Positions 10,231 through 18,777 of a stretch of 64,000 bases of DNA are shown one piece after another (position 1 is the stretch's first letter; each line of letters starts with the position of its first letter). The DNA comes from Rhizobium nepotum 39/7. GTDB taxonomy: Bacteria > Pseudomonadota > Alphaproteobacteria > Rhizobiales > Rhizobiaceae. The notes below the pieces were generated by a model that made no database searches, was not told the DNA's origin, and saw only the letters and a list, made by a program, of their open reading frames with translations. The DNA is taken from positions 62,001 through 126,000 of the forward strand of contig NZ_JWJH01000013.1 in the NCBI RefSeq assembly GCF_000949865.1. Reading direction: 5' to 3'. A program made the position numbers and the translations under genes.

Positions 10231-10909
10231 CACAGGCTTCCACTTCAAATTCAGCACTTTCGCCGCCGCGACACCGCAGAAGCTCCAGAAACCAGCGCGG
10301 CCTGCCCACCCCCGGCACCGGCAGGGCTGAGGAGGGCCGGACGGAGACGCGCCAGCGCGTGACGGCCGCCGTCGGCTCGCCGAACAGCGCCGCATCGGCC
10401 ACGCGCCGGAAGCGGCGGATGGCGATGCCTGTCACACCGGAAGTTTCCGCCGCCAGTTGCAGCCGCCGCGAGGCATTCATCGGCAACTTCGCAAGTTCAC
10501 CCATCACCGCACCGAAACCGTTGCAGCGCAGCCCCTCCTCGAAACAGTCGAGCACGCCTTTTTCATCGCGGCATTCGACGATGATCACACGGTTCTGCGA
10601 CAGGCCCGCCTGCGCCAATCCCGGCATGAACAAATCCCGCCGGGTGACGCACCATAAAACCTTGCCGGAAAGACGCGACGCGACGCCTGTCGCAAAAAGG
10701 GCCGCCGCCGCACCATCGGCGGCGCCATTGCCGCCGCCGCTCACCTCATGCAAACAGCCGAGCTTCAGCCCGCCTCCCGGCAAATGATGGTCGATGGCAT
10801 CCACACCGAAAGGCAAGGCCTCGTGCAGGCGGGCAGGCCCGCCACCGATCCTTTCCAGCCTTTCACGCAGCTCTTCGACAACGAGCAACTGTTCCGCGCG
10901 CTTTTGCAT
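10145..10909 (-). CDS. imuA: ImuA, SOS-associated RecA-like protein
   Basis: A 254-residue protein with the ImuA/SulA-like RecA fold: LPFGVDAIDHHLPGGGLKLGCLHEVSGGG near residues 33-60 corresponds to a degenerate P-loop region, followed by VLWCVTRRDLFMPGLAQAGL. In studied systems it is the first gene of the imuA-imuB-dnaE2 mutasome and is needed for DNA-damage mutagenesis. The start at 10909 lacks a clear ribosome site, so its exact N-terminus is less certain. A LexA-type GTTC-N7-GTTC box lies 39-53 bases upstream. Confidence 0.93.
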   Translation of the reverse strand: MQKRAEQLLVVEELRERLERIGGGPARLHEALPFGVDAIDHHLPGGGLKLGCLHEVSGGGNGAADGAAAALFATGVASRLSGKVLWCVTRRDLFMPGLAQAGLSQNRVIIVECRDEKGVLDCFEEGLRCNGFGAVMGELAKLPMNASRRLQLAAETSGVTGIAIRRFRRVADAALFGEPTAAVTRWRVSVRPSSALPVPGVGRPRWFLELLRCRGGESAEFEVEACDAKGRLALPADMADGSLPASFGAERAAG

Positions 10910-10947
10910 GGCATGACAGGTTTCAATTCCAGATTTTCAATTCTATT

Positions 10948-10962
10948 GTTCTTGTTTTGTTC
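10948..10962 (-). promoter_or_regulatory. LexA (SOS) box of the imuA-imuB-dnaE2 operon
   Basis: The plus strand reads GTTC TTGTTTT GTTC, an exact GTTC-N7-GTTC direct repeat, the established LexA-binding consensus of alphaproteobacteria. It lies 39-53 bases before the imuA start, a position where LexA would block the promoter. Confidence 0.9.
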
Positions 10963-11140
10963 TTAATTCAACAAAGAGTCAAGCAATGCCGTGCCGCTCT
11001 TTAACAGTTTGCACGGGAAGAGTGGGAATATGGCCTTGCAGCCATGCGTACCGCCGTTAAAACGGAATTGTCCTATGCCGCCTCGTGTTTTTACGAAACC
11101 GCCGCACAAGGACCTCAGGGTTTTTGGAGGAAAGCCGCCC

Positions 11141-11494
11141 ATGATCGCCAGCATTCTGATTGCCGTGGTTGCGGCTATTCATATCTACATCGTCATTCTG
11201 GAAATGCTGCTGTGGGAAAAGCCGGCGGGACGCAAGGCCTTCGGTCTTTCGGCGGATTTCGCCAGGCAGACGAAGGTTCTTGCCGCCAATCAGGGGCTTT
11301 ATAACGGCTTTCTCGCGGCCGGGCTGATCTACGGGCTGACGCAAGGCGATGCGGGCCTGAGCTTCAAGGTGTTTTTCCTCACTTGCGTCTTGGTTGCCGG
11401 TGTCTTTGGCGCCATCACCGCCAATATGAAAATCCTGTTCATTCAGGCCTTGCCGGCATTGTTTGCGCTCGGCTTGCTCTGGGTCGGAGTATGA
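11141..11494 (+). CDS. DUF1304 family membrane protein
   Basis: A 117-residue protein with four predicted hydrophobic helices. The DUF1304 signature is plain: IHIYIVILEMLLWEKPAGRKAFGLS followed by LAANQGLYNGFLAAGLIYG. The start at 11141 is chosen because GGAGG at 11126-11130 precedes it; the frame is open back to 10991 but the extra residues are not family-like. No biochemical function is established for this family. The gene ends four bases before the glycerate kinase start, so the two may be co-transcribed, but nothing else ties their functions together. Confidence 0.85.
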   Translation: MIASILIAVVAAIHIYIVILEMLLWEKPAGRKAFGLSADFARQTKVLAANQGLYNGFLAAGLIYGLTQGDAGLSFKVFFLTCVLVAGVFGAITANMKILFIQALPALFALGLLWVGV

Positions 11495-11498
11495 ACTT

Positions 11499-12770
11499 AT
11501 GACCGCATGGAACGACCAACGCGCCAAAGACGCCCTCAACCGGATTTTCATGAGCGCCGTCGCGAGCGCCGATCCCGCAAAGGTGCTGAAACACCATCTC
11601 CCCTCGCCACCCAAGGGCAGATGCGTGGTGGTCGGCGCCGGCAAGGCCTCGGCCGCCATGGCAGCGGCGCTCGATGCCGCGTGGGGGCATGTCGATCTCT
11701 CCGGTGTCGTGGTGACACGTTATGGCCATGCCGTTCCGGCCGGACGGATCGAGATTATCGAGGCCTCGCACCCCGTGCCCGACGACATGAGCGCGGAGGC
11801 GGCGAAACGCATTCTTGCCGCCGTTGAAGGATTGACCGCCGACGACATGGTGATCGCGCTGATTTCCGGCGGCGGTTCGGCGCTGATGGTCGCACCCGCT
11901 GAAGGCATGACGCTTGCGGACAAGATGGCCGTCAACCGCGCCCTTCTTGCCAGTGGTGCTACGATTTCCGAAATGAACGCCGTGCGCAAGCATCTCTCCC
12001 GCATCAAGGGCGGGCGGCTGGCACTGGCCGCCAAACCGGCCAGAGTGGTTTCGCTGCTGATTTCCGACGTGCCGGGCGATGACCCCTCCGAAATCGCTTC
12101 CGGCCCGACTGTCGCCGACCCGACAGATATCGCCACCGTGCGGGAAATCATCTCCCGCTACGGGTTCGATCTTCCTGAGAACGTGCGCAAGGTACTGGAA
12201 AAAGGCGAGGAAACCCCGAAGGCAGGCGATATCGAGGAGGATATCAGACTGATCGCGGCCCCTTCGCTCGCCTTGCAGGCGGCGGCGGACGAGGCGGTGA
12301 AGCTCGGCCTTACACCGCTCATCCTCGGGGATGCGCTGGAAGGCGAATCCAGGGACGTTGGTGCAGTGATGGCCGGCATCGCGCTATCCGCCAGCCGCAA
12401 GGGTCTGCCAATCAAAGGTCCGGCGGTACTGCTTTCCGGTGGCGAAACCACGGTGACGATCGGCAAGGGACCAGCCGGCAAGGGCGGGCGCAACACGGAA
12501 TTCCTGCTGAGCCTTGCGCTGACGCTGAAGGGTGCAGACGGCATCTGGGCCATTGCCGGCGATAGCGACGGCATAGACGGCGTGGAGGATGCGGCCGGCG
12601 CACTGGTGACGCCGGATACGCTTATCCGCATGCGCAATGCCGGTGTCGACCCGCGTCAGTCGCTTGTAAGCCACGACAGCTATACCGCATTCAGGGCAGC
12701 TGGGGACCTTGTGGTGACAGGCCCGACTCTGACGAATGTAAATGATATCAGGGCGATTTTGATCGGGTGA
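11499..12770 (+). CDS. glycerate 2-kinase (GckA/TtuD type, MOFRL family)
   Basis: A 423-residue cytoplasmic protein. The N-terminal glycerate kinase domain shows VVVGAGKASAAMAAALD near residues 48-65 and ISGGGSALMVAP near residue 125; the C-terminal MOFRL domain shows GGRNTEFLLSLAL near residue 325 and GDSDGIDG. Known role: ATP-dependent phosphorylation of D-glycerate to 2-phosphoglycerate in serine-cycle, tartrate and glyoxylate routes; older annotations call it hydroxypyruvate reductase. The start at 11499 lies five bases after the DUF1304 stop; the frame is open upstream to 11463 but overlaps that gene. Confidence 0.88.
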   Translation: MTAWNDQRAKDALNRIFMSAVASADPAKVLKHHLPSPPKGRCVVVGAGKASAAMAAALDAAWGHVDLSGVVVTRYGHAVPAGRIEIIEASHPVPDDMSAEAAKRILAAVEGLTADDMVIALISGGGSALMVAPAEGMTLADKMAVNRALLASGATISEMNAVRKHLSRIKGGRLALAAKPARVVSLLISDVPGDDPSEIASGPTVADPTDIATVREIISRYGFDLPENVRKVLEKGEETPKAGDIEEDIRLIAAPSLALQAAADEAVKLGLTPLILGDALEGESRDVGAVMAGIALSASRKGLPIKGPAVLLSGGETTVTIGKGPAGKGGRNTEFLLSLALTLKGADGIWAIAGDSDGIDGVEDAAGALVTPDTLIRMRNAGVDPRQSLVSHDSYTAFRAAGDLVVTGPTLTNVNDIRAILIG

Positions 12771-12831
12771 AAGCGGGAGAGTTTGAGCCTGCTATGGCCG
12801 CCCGGTGTGCGCATCATTGAGGGAGGCCGTT

Positions 12832-12858
12832 TTGACTATACCATCGGACAGGTATAAT
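12832..12858 (+). promoter_or_regulatory. promoter with embedded inverted repeat before the small secreted protein
   Basis: TTGACT at 12832-12837 and a perfect TATAAT at 12853-12858 are separated by 15 bases. Overlapping them is TATACC (12837-12842), eight bases, then GGTATA (12851-12856), an inverted repeat placed so that a bound repressor would cover the spacer and -10. The start codon at 12888 has GGAG upstream. Confidence 0.55.
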
Positions 12859-12887
12859 CTGGCGGTATATCCTTTGGAGCCTCAGCC

Positions 12888-13136
12888 ATGCGTCTTGGAG
12901 TGCTCGTATTTGGCCTGGTCATGGCCCTGATTCCTACTTTGGCGGATGCCCACAATTGCAAATGCCGAAATCGCGGTGTCATGTTCCAACTCGGCCAGAC
13001 ATCCTGCTTGAAGGTCGATGGCGGCTCCTATCTCGCGCGTTGCGAGATGAAGCTCAACGTCTCGTCCTGGACCAAAATCCAGGACGGTTGCCCCGTGACA
13101 GAACGGGCGCAGGCGCAGTCGACACGCGTCAATTGA
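12888..13136 (+). CDS. small secreted Cys-rich protein, unknown function
   Basis: An 82-residue protein. Residues 1-21 form a typical Sec signal peptide with a hydrophobic core and an ADA cleavage motif, leaving a mature protein of about 61 residues that begins HNCKCRNRG. Five cysteines follow (about positions 24, 26, 40, 52 and 68), which suggests a disulfide-stabilised periplasmic or exported protein. It has its own strong promoter and a good ribosome site, so it is very probably a real gene despite its length. I do not recognise the family; no function is assigned. Confidence 0.75.
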   Translation: MRLGVLVFGLVMALIPTLADAHNCKCRNRGVMFQLGQTSCLKVDGGSYLARCEMKLNVSSWTKIQDGCPVTERAQAQSTRVN

Positions 13137-13233
13137 TCACGTTGTCAGGTGGTGTCAGGCCGGGTTCTTTGATCAATGTTTCCTGAGCTTGGGGCAGAGC
13201 GATGACGAAGAAGCAAGCGCGTGCAGCTTGTTT

Positions 13234-13352
13234 CTTCTCCCCGCCGGGGAGAAGGTCGCGGCAGCGGGATGAGGGGGCGACGTCAGCGATAGACCGAGAG
13301 CTTGCCCCCTCATCCGACCCTTCGGGCCACCTTCTCCCCCGCCGGGGAGAAG
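13234..13352 (+). repeat. RIME-like mosaic of large palindromes
   Basis: Two near-identical palindromes of the type CTTCTCCCC-GC-GGGGAGAAG lie at 13234-13254 and 13331-13352. Between them ATGAGGGGGC (13269-13278) pairs with GCCCCCTCAT (13304-13313). The whole block is thus a long inverted repeat with nested hairpins, the architecture described for Rhizobium intergenic mosaic elements (RIME). The same 21-base palindrome recurs exactly at 48727-48747. It lies between the small secreted protein and a convergent dehydrogenase gene. Confidence 0.8.
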
Positions 13353-13379
13353 AAATGCGCCGCGACGCCATGTCCAGTC

Positions 13380-14567
13380 TTACAGCTTTACCCAGCCGCC
13401 ATTCTTCTTGCCCGATTCGATGCACGCCGTAACGAAGGCAACGCCTTTGACGCCGTCATCGACGGTCGGATAGATGACCGCCTTGTCCAGTGCTGAACCG
13501 GTGCGGCGGGCCTCGATGGCATGGGCGGCTTCGGTATAGATGGTCGCGAAAGCTTCGAGATATCCTTCCGGATGGCCCGATGGAATGCGGGTGACGCGTG
13601 CAGCTGCGGCCCCTGCCCCGGCGCCGCCGCGGGTGATGAGCTGCTTCGGCTCGCCAAGCTTCGTGAACCAGAGATAGTTTGGATCGGCCTGCGTCCACTC
13701 GATGCCGGCCTTGTCGCCATAAATACGGATTTTCAGCCCGTTTTCATGACCGACGGCAACCTGACTGCACCAGAGCAGCCCCTTGGCCGCCTGCTTACCA
13801 TCCCTGGCCTTGAAGCGCAGCATCACATGCGCATTGTCGTCGAGACGACGGCCTTCGACGAAGGTGTGCACATCCGCCGCCAGCTCATCCGCTTCCAGAC
13901 CCGAAATGAAGCAGCCGAGATTATAGGCGTGAGTGCCGATATCGCCGGTGGAGCCACCAACGCCGGATTGTGCCGGATCGGTACGCCAGACGGCCTGTTT
14001 CGCGCCGGTCTGTTCCACCGCTTCCGTCAGCCAGTCCTGCGGATACTCCATCTGCACCAGACGGATAGTCCCAAGCGCACCGGTTTCCACCAGTTCACGC
14101 GCATGCCGCACCATCGGATAACCGGTGTAGTTGTGGGTGAGGATGAACAGCGCATCGGCCTTGTCCGCCACGTCCTTCAGCTTTTTGGCATCCTCCAGAT
14201 TGGAGGTCAGCGGCTTGTCGCAGATGACATGGATGCCGCGTTCCAGAAACGCCTTCGCGGCCGGATAATGCACATGGTTGGGCGTGACGATCGCCACCGC
14301 CTCGATACCATCCTCGCGAAGCGCTTCCTTCTCGGCCATCTCTTCAAACGAGCCATAGCAACGCTCTGGATCAAGCCCAAGCTCACGGCCGGAGGCGAGG
14401 GATTTTTCCGGTGTCGAGGACAAAGCCCCAGCCACGAGATCGAAGCGGTTGTCGAGCCGCGCCGCCATGCGGTGAACGCCACCGATAAATGCACCCGAAC
14501 CGCCACCGACCATGCCCAGGCGAATCCGCGTGTTCGCCTTGTCGGTTGTTTTTCCTTCAATAGCCAT
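13380..14567 (-). CDS. Gfo/Idh/MocA family NAD(P)-dependent dehydrogenase
   Basis: A 395-residue sugar oxidoreductase. The N-terminal Rossmann fold carries GMVGGGSGAFIG near residue 18, the conserved CDKPLT lysine motif lies near residue 115, and GDIGTHAYNL near residues 208-216 supplies the catalytic-type Asp and His. Family members oxidise or reduce a sugar ring carbon, often C3. The start has GAGGAG seven bases upstream. It is the last gene of a minus-strand operon (binding protein, two permeases, ATPase, TIM-barrel enzyme, this gene), with a second, unlike Gfo/Idh/MocA enzyme across the divergent promoter at 21530. Redox conversion of the imported glycoside is inferred. Confidence 0.88.
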   Translation of the reverse strand: MAIEGKTTDKANTRIRLGMVGGGSGAFIGGVHRMAARLDNRFDLVAGALSSTPEKSLASGRELGLDPERCYGSFEEMAEKEALREDGIEAVAIVTPNHVHYPAAKAFLERGIHVICDKPLTSNLEDAKKLKDVADKADALFILTHNYTGYPMVRHARELVETGALGTIRLVQMEYPQDWLTEAVEQTGAKQAVWRTDPAQSGVGGSTGDIGTHAYNLGCFISGLEADELAADVHTFVEGRRLDDNAHVMLRFKARDGKQAAKGLLWCSQVAVGHENGLKIRIYGDKAGIEWTQADPNYLWFTKLGEPKQLITRGGAGAGAAAARVTRIPSGHPEGYLEAFATIYTEAAHAIEARRTGSALDKAVIYPTVDDGVKGVAFVTACIESGKKNGGWVKL

Positions 14568-14638
14568 AATGTCTCCTCAGCATTTTCTAAGCGCATTTCC
14601 TGAGGGAAAACCGCTTCACATTTTTTCTGGAAATGCTT

Positions 14639-15691
14639 TCAAAGCCCAAGCATACGGCGGTTGGCCGCGTCGTCGGTGCCACCAGATGCAAAATCATCAA
14701 AGGCTTTTTCCGTGACGCGGATGATATGGTGTTTGACGAACTCGGCCCCTTCCCGGGCGCCGTCTTCAGGATGTTTCAGCGCGCATTCCCACTCGACCAC
14801 GGCCCAGCCATCAAAATCATTGGCCGCCATTTTCGAGAAGACGGCACCGAAATCCACCTGCCCGTCACCCAGCGAGCGGAAACGGCCCGCGCGGTTGACC
14901 CAACCCTGATAACCGCCATAAACACCTTGGCGACCGGTCGGGTTAAACTCCGCGTCCTTGACGTGGAACATCTTGATGCGGTCTTTGTAGATGTCGATAT
15001 TGTCGAGATAATCGAGGCATTGCAGCACGTAATGCGACGGGTCGTAGAGCATGTTGGCGCGCTTGTGGTTCTTCACACGCTCCAGGAACATCTCGAAAGT
15101 CACGCCATCGTGCAGATCCTCGCCGGGATGAATTTCGTAGCAGACATCGACGCCCTGCTCATCGGCATAATCGAGGATCGGCGTCCAGCGTTTCGCCAGT
15201 TCGTCGAAAGCGGTTTCCACCAGACCGGCCGGACGCTGCGGCCACGGATAGATGAAGGGCCAGGCAAGCGCGCCCGAAAAGGTCGCATGTGCGTTGATGC
15301 CGAGATTTCTCGAGGCTTTCAGCGCAAGCTTCACCTGCTCCACCGCCCATTGCTGCCGCGCCTTCGGATTGCCGCGCACTTCGGGTGCAGCAAAACCATC
15401 GAAAGCTTCGTCATAGGCCGGGTGAACGGCAACCAGCTGGCCCTGCAAATGGGTGGAAAGCTCGGTCACCTCGACGCCGTTCTGACGCGCGACGCCGGCG
15501 AACTCGTCGCAATAATCCTTGGATTCGGCGGCTTTTTTCAGATCGATCAACTGTCCGGCCCAGGTGGGCACCTGCACGCCGGCATAACCTTTTTCCGCCG
15601 CCCATTTGGTGATGCCATCCCATGTATTGAAAGGCGCCGCATCCCCTGCAAACTGACCGAGAAAAAGACCCGGTCCCTTGATCGTCTTCAT
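14639..15691 (-). CDS. sugar phosphate isomerase/epimerase-like TIM barrel enzyme
   Basis: A 350-residue xylose-isomerase-like (AP endonuclease 2 superfamily) protein. Candidate metal ligands are the Glu of CYEIHPGEDL near residue 184, the Asp and His of YDPSHYVLQ near 218, the His of MFHVKDAEF near 242 and the Glu of VVEWECALKH near 299. Family members isomerise or epimerise sugars, and relatives act as lyases or hydrolases on 3-keto-glycosides. A consensus AGGAGG lies before the ATG. A perfect 14-base palindrome sits immediately upstream of that ribosome site. Position between the importer ATPase and a dehydrogenase gene supports a role in turning over the oxidised sugar. Confidence 0.85.
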   Translation of the reverse strand: MKTIKGPGLFLGQFAGDAAPFNTWDGITKWAAEKGYAGVQVPTWAGQLIDLKKAAESKDYCDEFAGVARQNGVEVTELSTHLQGQLVAVHPAYDEAFDGFAAPEVRGNPKARQQWAVEQVKLALKASRNLGINAHATFSGALAWPFIYPWPQRPAGLVETAFDELAKRWTPILDYADEQGVDVCYEIHPGEDLHDGVTFEMFLERVKNHKRANMLYDPSHYVLQCLDYLDNIDIYKDRIKMFHVKDAEFNPTGRQGVYGGYQGWVNRAGRFRSLGDGQVDFGAVFSKMAANDFDGWAVVEWECALKHPEDGAREGAEFVKHHIIRVTEKAFDDFASGGTDDAANRRMLGL

Positions 15692-15703
15692 AAAAATATC
15701 CTC

Positions 15704-15717
15704 CTGTATCGATACAG
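15704..15717 (-). promoter_or_regulatory. perfect palindrome abutting the ribosome site of the TIM-barrel gene
   Basis: CTGTATCGATACAG is a perfect 14-base palindrome whose end merges with the AGGAGG of the downstream gene. It could be an operator for an internal promoter in the 148-base gap after the ATPase gene, or a weak RNA structure occluding the ribosome site. Confidence 0.4.
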
Positions 15718-15839
15718 TTCAGCGGTAAAACCGCTTTGGCTCCCAATTTGCCAAGCTAACCACTCGTCGTTTTCATACAAGCCCCAAAAGTCGGCGGGAC
15801 GAGAGAATTTCGCTATTTTACTTAAAAAGCGAAAGGCGG

Positions 15840-16913
15840 CTAAAGCGCCAGACCGCTTGCCCTGTCGAATACATGCACACGCTCGTGGTGAACGGTGGCG
15901 GCAAAGGGGGTGTTGACCCTGACCGGCTGCTCGCCATCCACCACCGCCGTCACCTGATCGCCAGCCAATTCGAAGACCACATGTGTCTGCGCGCCTGTCG
16001 GCTCCACCAGCACCGTCCTGCCGGAGAGCGAAATATCGCCGCCGACGGTCGAACCGATATGTTCCGGTCTCAAGCCAATCGTGACAGGCTGGCCGCGCTT
16101 GACCTTTCTGGAAGCGGCAATACGGATCGCGGTTCCGTCCTTCAGTCGTGCAGCAGGCTGATCGCCCTCACCGTCAACCATGCCTTCGATGAGGTTCATG
16201 GCCGGCGAGCCGATGAAGGCGGCAACGAAGAGATTGGCCGGCGTCTTATAGAGTTCGAGCGGCGTGCCCTGCTGTTCGATGCGACCGTGATTGAGCACTA
16301 CCACCCGGTCCGCCAGCGTCATCGCCTCGATCTGGTCATGGGTGACGTAGATGGAGGTCGTACCAACTTTCTGGTGCAATGCCTTGATTTCGCTGCGCAT
16401 CTGCACGCGAAGCTTGGCGTCGAGGTTGGACAGCGGCTCATCGAACAGGAAGACGGCCGGGTTGCGTACCACGGCGCGGCCCATGGCGACACGCTGGCGC
16501 TGGCCGCCGGAAAGCTGCGAGGGCTTGCGGTCCAGAAGCTGACCGAGATCAAGCATGCGGGCGGCTTCCGCCACGCGCTCATCAATGACGTTTTTCGGCT
16601 GGCCGGCAAGCTTCAGGTTGAAGCCCATATTCTCGGCAACTGTCATATGTGGATAAAGCGCATAGGACTGGAAAACCATGGCGATGTTGCGCTCGCGCGG
16701 CGTCATGTCGTTGACGACGGTGCCGCCGATGAGGATGTCCCCATCGGTGATTTCCTCCAGCCCGGCGATCATGCGCAGCAGGGTGGACTTGCCGCAGCCC
16801 GAAGGCCCGACCAGCGCGATGAATTCGCCATCCGTAATATCGAGCGAGATGCCGTGAATGACATCGAGCGCGGCATAGGACTTGCGGATATCCCTAAGTT
16901 CGACGGAAGCCAT
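15840..16913 (-). CDS. sugar ABC transporter ATP-binding protein, UgpC/MalK type
   Basis: A 357-residue CUT1-type ATPase. Walker A GPSGCGKST is near residue 36, the signature LSGGQRQRVAMGRA near 134, Walker B FLFDEPLSNLD near 154, and the H-loop VTHDQIEAM near 190. The last 120 residues form the TOBE/MalK-like regulatory region (IGLRPEHIG). UgpC/MsmX-type ATPases may serve several importers. The start has AGGAGC upstream. It follows the MalG-type permease by 17 bases in the same operon. Confidence 0.93.
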   Translation of the reverse strand: MASVELRDIRKSYAALDVIHGISLDITDGEFIALVGPSGCGKSTLLRMIAGLEEITDGDILIGGTVVNDMTPRERNIAMVFQSYALYPHMTVAENMGFNLKLAGQPKNVIDERVAEAARMLDLGQLLDRKPSQLSGGQRQRVAMGRAVVRNPAVFLFDEPLSNLDAKLRVQMRSEIKALHQKVGTTSIYVTHDQIEAMTLADRVVVLNHGRIEQQGTPLELYKTPANLFVAAFIGSPAMNLIEGMVDGEGDQPAARLKDGTAIRIAASRKVKRGQPVTIGLRPEHIGSTVGGDISLSGRTVLVEPTGAQTHVVFELAGDQVTAVVDGEQPVRVNTPFAATVHHERVHVFDRASGLAL

Positions 16914-16930
16914 GTTTTGCTCCTTTCAAG

Positions 16931-17779
16931 TCACGATTTGACGGCACCGGCCGTCAGGCCCGCGATGATGTGTTTCTGTGCGAGGAAGAAGACGATGACG
17001 GTCGGCAGGATCGTCAGCGTGATAAAGGCGAGCACGAGCTGCCATTCCGTGCCGAATTCGCCGCGATACACCATGATGCCGAGCGGCCAGGGATATTTCG
17101 ATTCCGAATTCAGCATGATCAGCGGCAGGATGTAGCTGTTCCAGCTGCCGACGAAAGACACGATGCCGACGGTGGCCACGATGGGCCGCGAAAGCGGCAT
17201 GGAAATATGCCAGAAGAACCGCAGATAACCGCAGCCATCCACGAAGGCGGCCTGAAACAGTTCATCCGGCAGATTGCGGAAGTAATTGCGGAACAGAAGA
17301 ATGCTCATGCCAAGCCCGAAGGCCACCTGCGGCAACACTACGCCCCAATAGGTATCGAGCAGGCCGAGATCGCGGATGCGGATGAACAGCGGCAGGATGG
17401 CGGTCGCCGCCGGGAACATCAGCCCGAGCAGGAAATAATTCAGCAGGAAAGACGAGCCGAAGAATTTCACATGCGCGAAGGTAAAGGCGGCCATGGCCGA
17501 GACGGTCAGCGTCAGGAACACCGTCAACAGCGCGATGACAAGCGAATTGAAGATTTGCAGCCAGTAGCGCTTGCCGAAGAGGATGTCGCCGTAATTCGCC
17601 CATTGCCATTCGGCCGGCACGCCGAACGGATTGACGCGCAGGTCCCCCAGCGTCTTGAAGCCGCCAAGCGCCGTGGTGAACAGCGGGATGAGCACAATAG
17701 CCGCGATCAGGCTCAGCGATATGTAAAGATAAAGCTTCGTTTGCAGCGGCATGCGGACGGAAGTGGATGTATCAGTCAT
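16931..17779 (-). CDS. sugar ABC transporter permease, MalG type
   Basis: A 282-residue CUT1 permease with six hydrophobic segments and the cytoplasmic EAA-loop ELFQAAFVDGCGYLRFFWHISMPL near residue 185. The ATG at 17779 is chosen because it overlaps the upstream permease end by eight bases and begins MTDTSTS; the open frame extends to 17812 without a ribosome site. It pairs with the MalF-type partner at 17772 to form the channel; the ATPase gene follows. Confidence 0.92.
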   Translation of the reverse strand: MTDTSTSVRMPLQTKLYLYISLSLIAAIVLIPLFTTALGGFKTLGDLRVNPFGVPAEWQWANYGDILFGKRYWLQIFNSLVIALLTVFLTLTVSAMAAFTFAHVKFFGSSFLLNYFLLGLMFPAATAILPLFIRIRDLGLLDTYWGVVLPQVAFGLGMSILLFRNYFRNLPDELFQAAFVDGCGYLRFFWHISMPLSRPIVATVGIVSFVGSWNSYILPLIMLNSESKYPWPLGIMVYRGEFGTEWQLVLAFITLTILPTVIVFFLAQKHIIAGLTAGAVKS

Positions 17780-18707
17780 GGCGCATGAAAATCCTTTTGT
17801 AACCGAAGGCAAGCGTTACGCAGATGACGAAGAGAACGACGCCGACCGCGCTGCCAAGCCCCACCTGCATGCGCATGACGCCGTAGGTGTAGAGGAAGGT
17901 GACCATGGTCTGCGTGGAATTGGACGGGCCACCGCCGGTCAGCGGCATGATCATGTCGAACAACTGCAACGAGCCGATCACCGCGAAGAAGACGGACAGG
18001 CGCACCGTGGAACCGAGCATCGGCAGTGTCACGTAGCGGAACTTCTGCCAGCCGGAAGCACCATCGATTTCGGCCGCTTCCAGCACGTTCTTGTCGACGG
18101 ATTGAAGGCCGGCAATAAACAGCATCATGTGGAAACCGAAATATTTCCAGACGATGACGCCAAGCACCGCGTAGATCGCGACGTCCTTGTCGGCTAGCAC
18201 ATAAGGGTTGGCGAAACCGAAGAAATTGGAGATGGCCGCGAACAGACCGTAATCGCCGTCATAAACGAAACGCCAGATCAGACCGGCTGCGACATCCGCC
18301 AGAACATAGGGCAGGAAAAAAACCAGCCGGAAGGCGACGACGCCGGGAAGCCGGTGCGCCAGCATCATGGCGAGCCAGATCGCCAGCGGTATCTGGATCA
18401 GAACGGAAATCAGGATGATGATGCCGTTATTCATCAATGCCTGCGAAAAGGCGGCATTGCCGAACAGCACCTGAAAATTCTTCAAGCCGACGAAATCGGT
18501 CGGTGTGCCGTAGCCGTTCCAGCGGTAAAGGCTGTACCACGCCGCCTCGCCCATCGGCAGAATGACGAACAGGGTAAAGAGCAACAGCGCGGGCGGCAGG
18601 AAGACCAGAAGGGTCAGCGCCCGATCATGTGCGACCGAGCTTTGCTTGCGCTTCGTCTTCGATGCGCGCGCCGGTATGGACGCAGAAGTCATGGAAATAT
18701 CCGTCAT
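17772..18707 (-). CDS. sugar ABC transporter permease, MalF type
   Basis: A 311-residue CUT1 permease. A basic N-terminal tail of about 28 residues precedes the first membrane helix (LTLLVFLPPALLLFTLF), and the EAA-loop reads NVLEAAEIDGASGWQKFRYVTLPML near residue 200. It lies 70 bases downstream of the binding-protein gene, with a strong hairpin in that gap, and overlaps the MalG-type gene. Substrate is probably an oligosaccharide or glycoside, inferred from the enzymes in the cluster. Confidence 0.92.
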   Translation of the reverse strand: MTDISMTSASIPARASKTKRKQSSVAHDRALTLLVFLPPALLLFTLFVILPMGEAAWYSLYRWNGYGTPTDFVGLKNFQVLFGNAAFSQALMNNGIIILISVLIQIPLAIWLAMMLAHRLPGVVAFRLVFFLPYVLADVAAGLIWRFVYDGDYGLFAAISNFFGFANPYVLADKDVAIYAVLGVIVWKYFGFHMMLFIAGLQSVDKNVLEAAEIDGASGWQKFRYVTLPMLGSTVRLSVFFAVIGSLQLFDMIMPLTGGGPSNSTQTMVTFLYTYGVMRMQVGLGSAVGVVLFVICVTLAFGYKRIFMRHD

Positions 18708-18736
18708 CTCTATCCGCTTTCATTCAGGCAGATACT

Positions 18737-18763
18737 GCGGCGCCGCGTCCCGCGCGGCGCCGT
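18737..18763 (-). promoter_or_regulatory. intercistronic hairpin between binding protein and permease genes
   Basis: GGCGCCGCG at 18739-18747 pairs with CGCGGCGCC at 18753-18761 around a five-base loop, extended by one further C-G pair and a G-T pair. There is no T run after it, so an mRNA-stabilising or attenuating role is more likely than full termination. Confidence 0.6.
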
Positions 18764-18777
18764 CATGGAACCGAAGA

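Noticed and set aside
14633-17135. Two plus-strand open frames of more than 400 residues
   Set aside because: Both are antisense to the TIM-barrel and ATPase/permease genes, which carry full family motifs.
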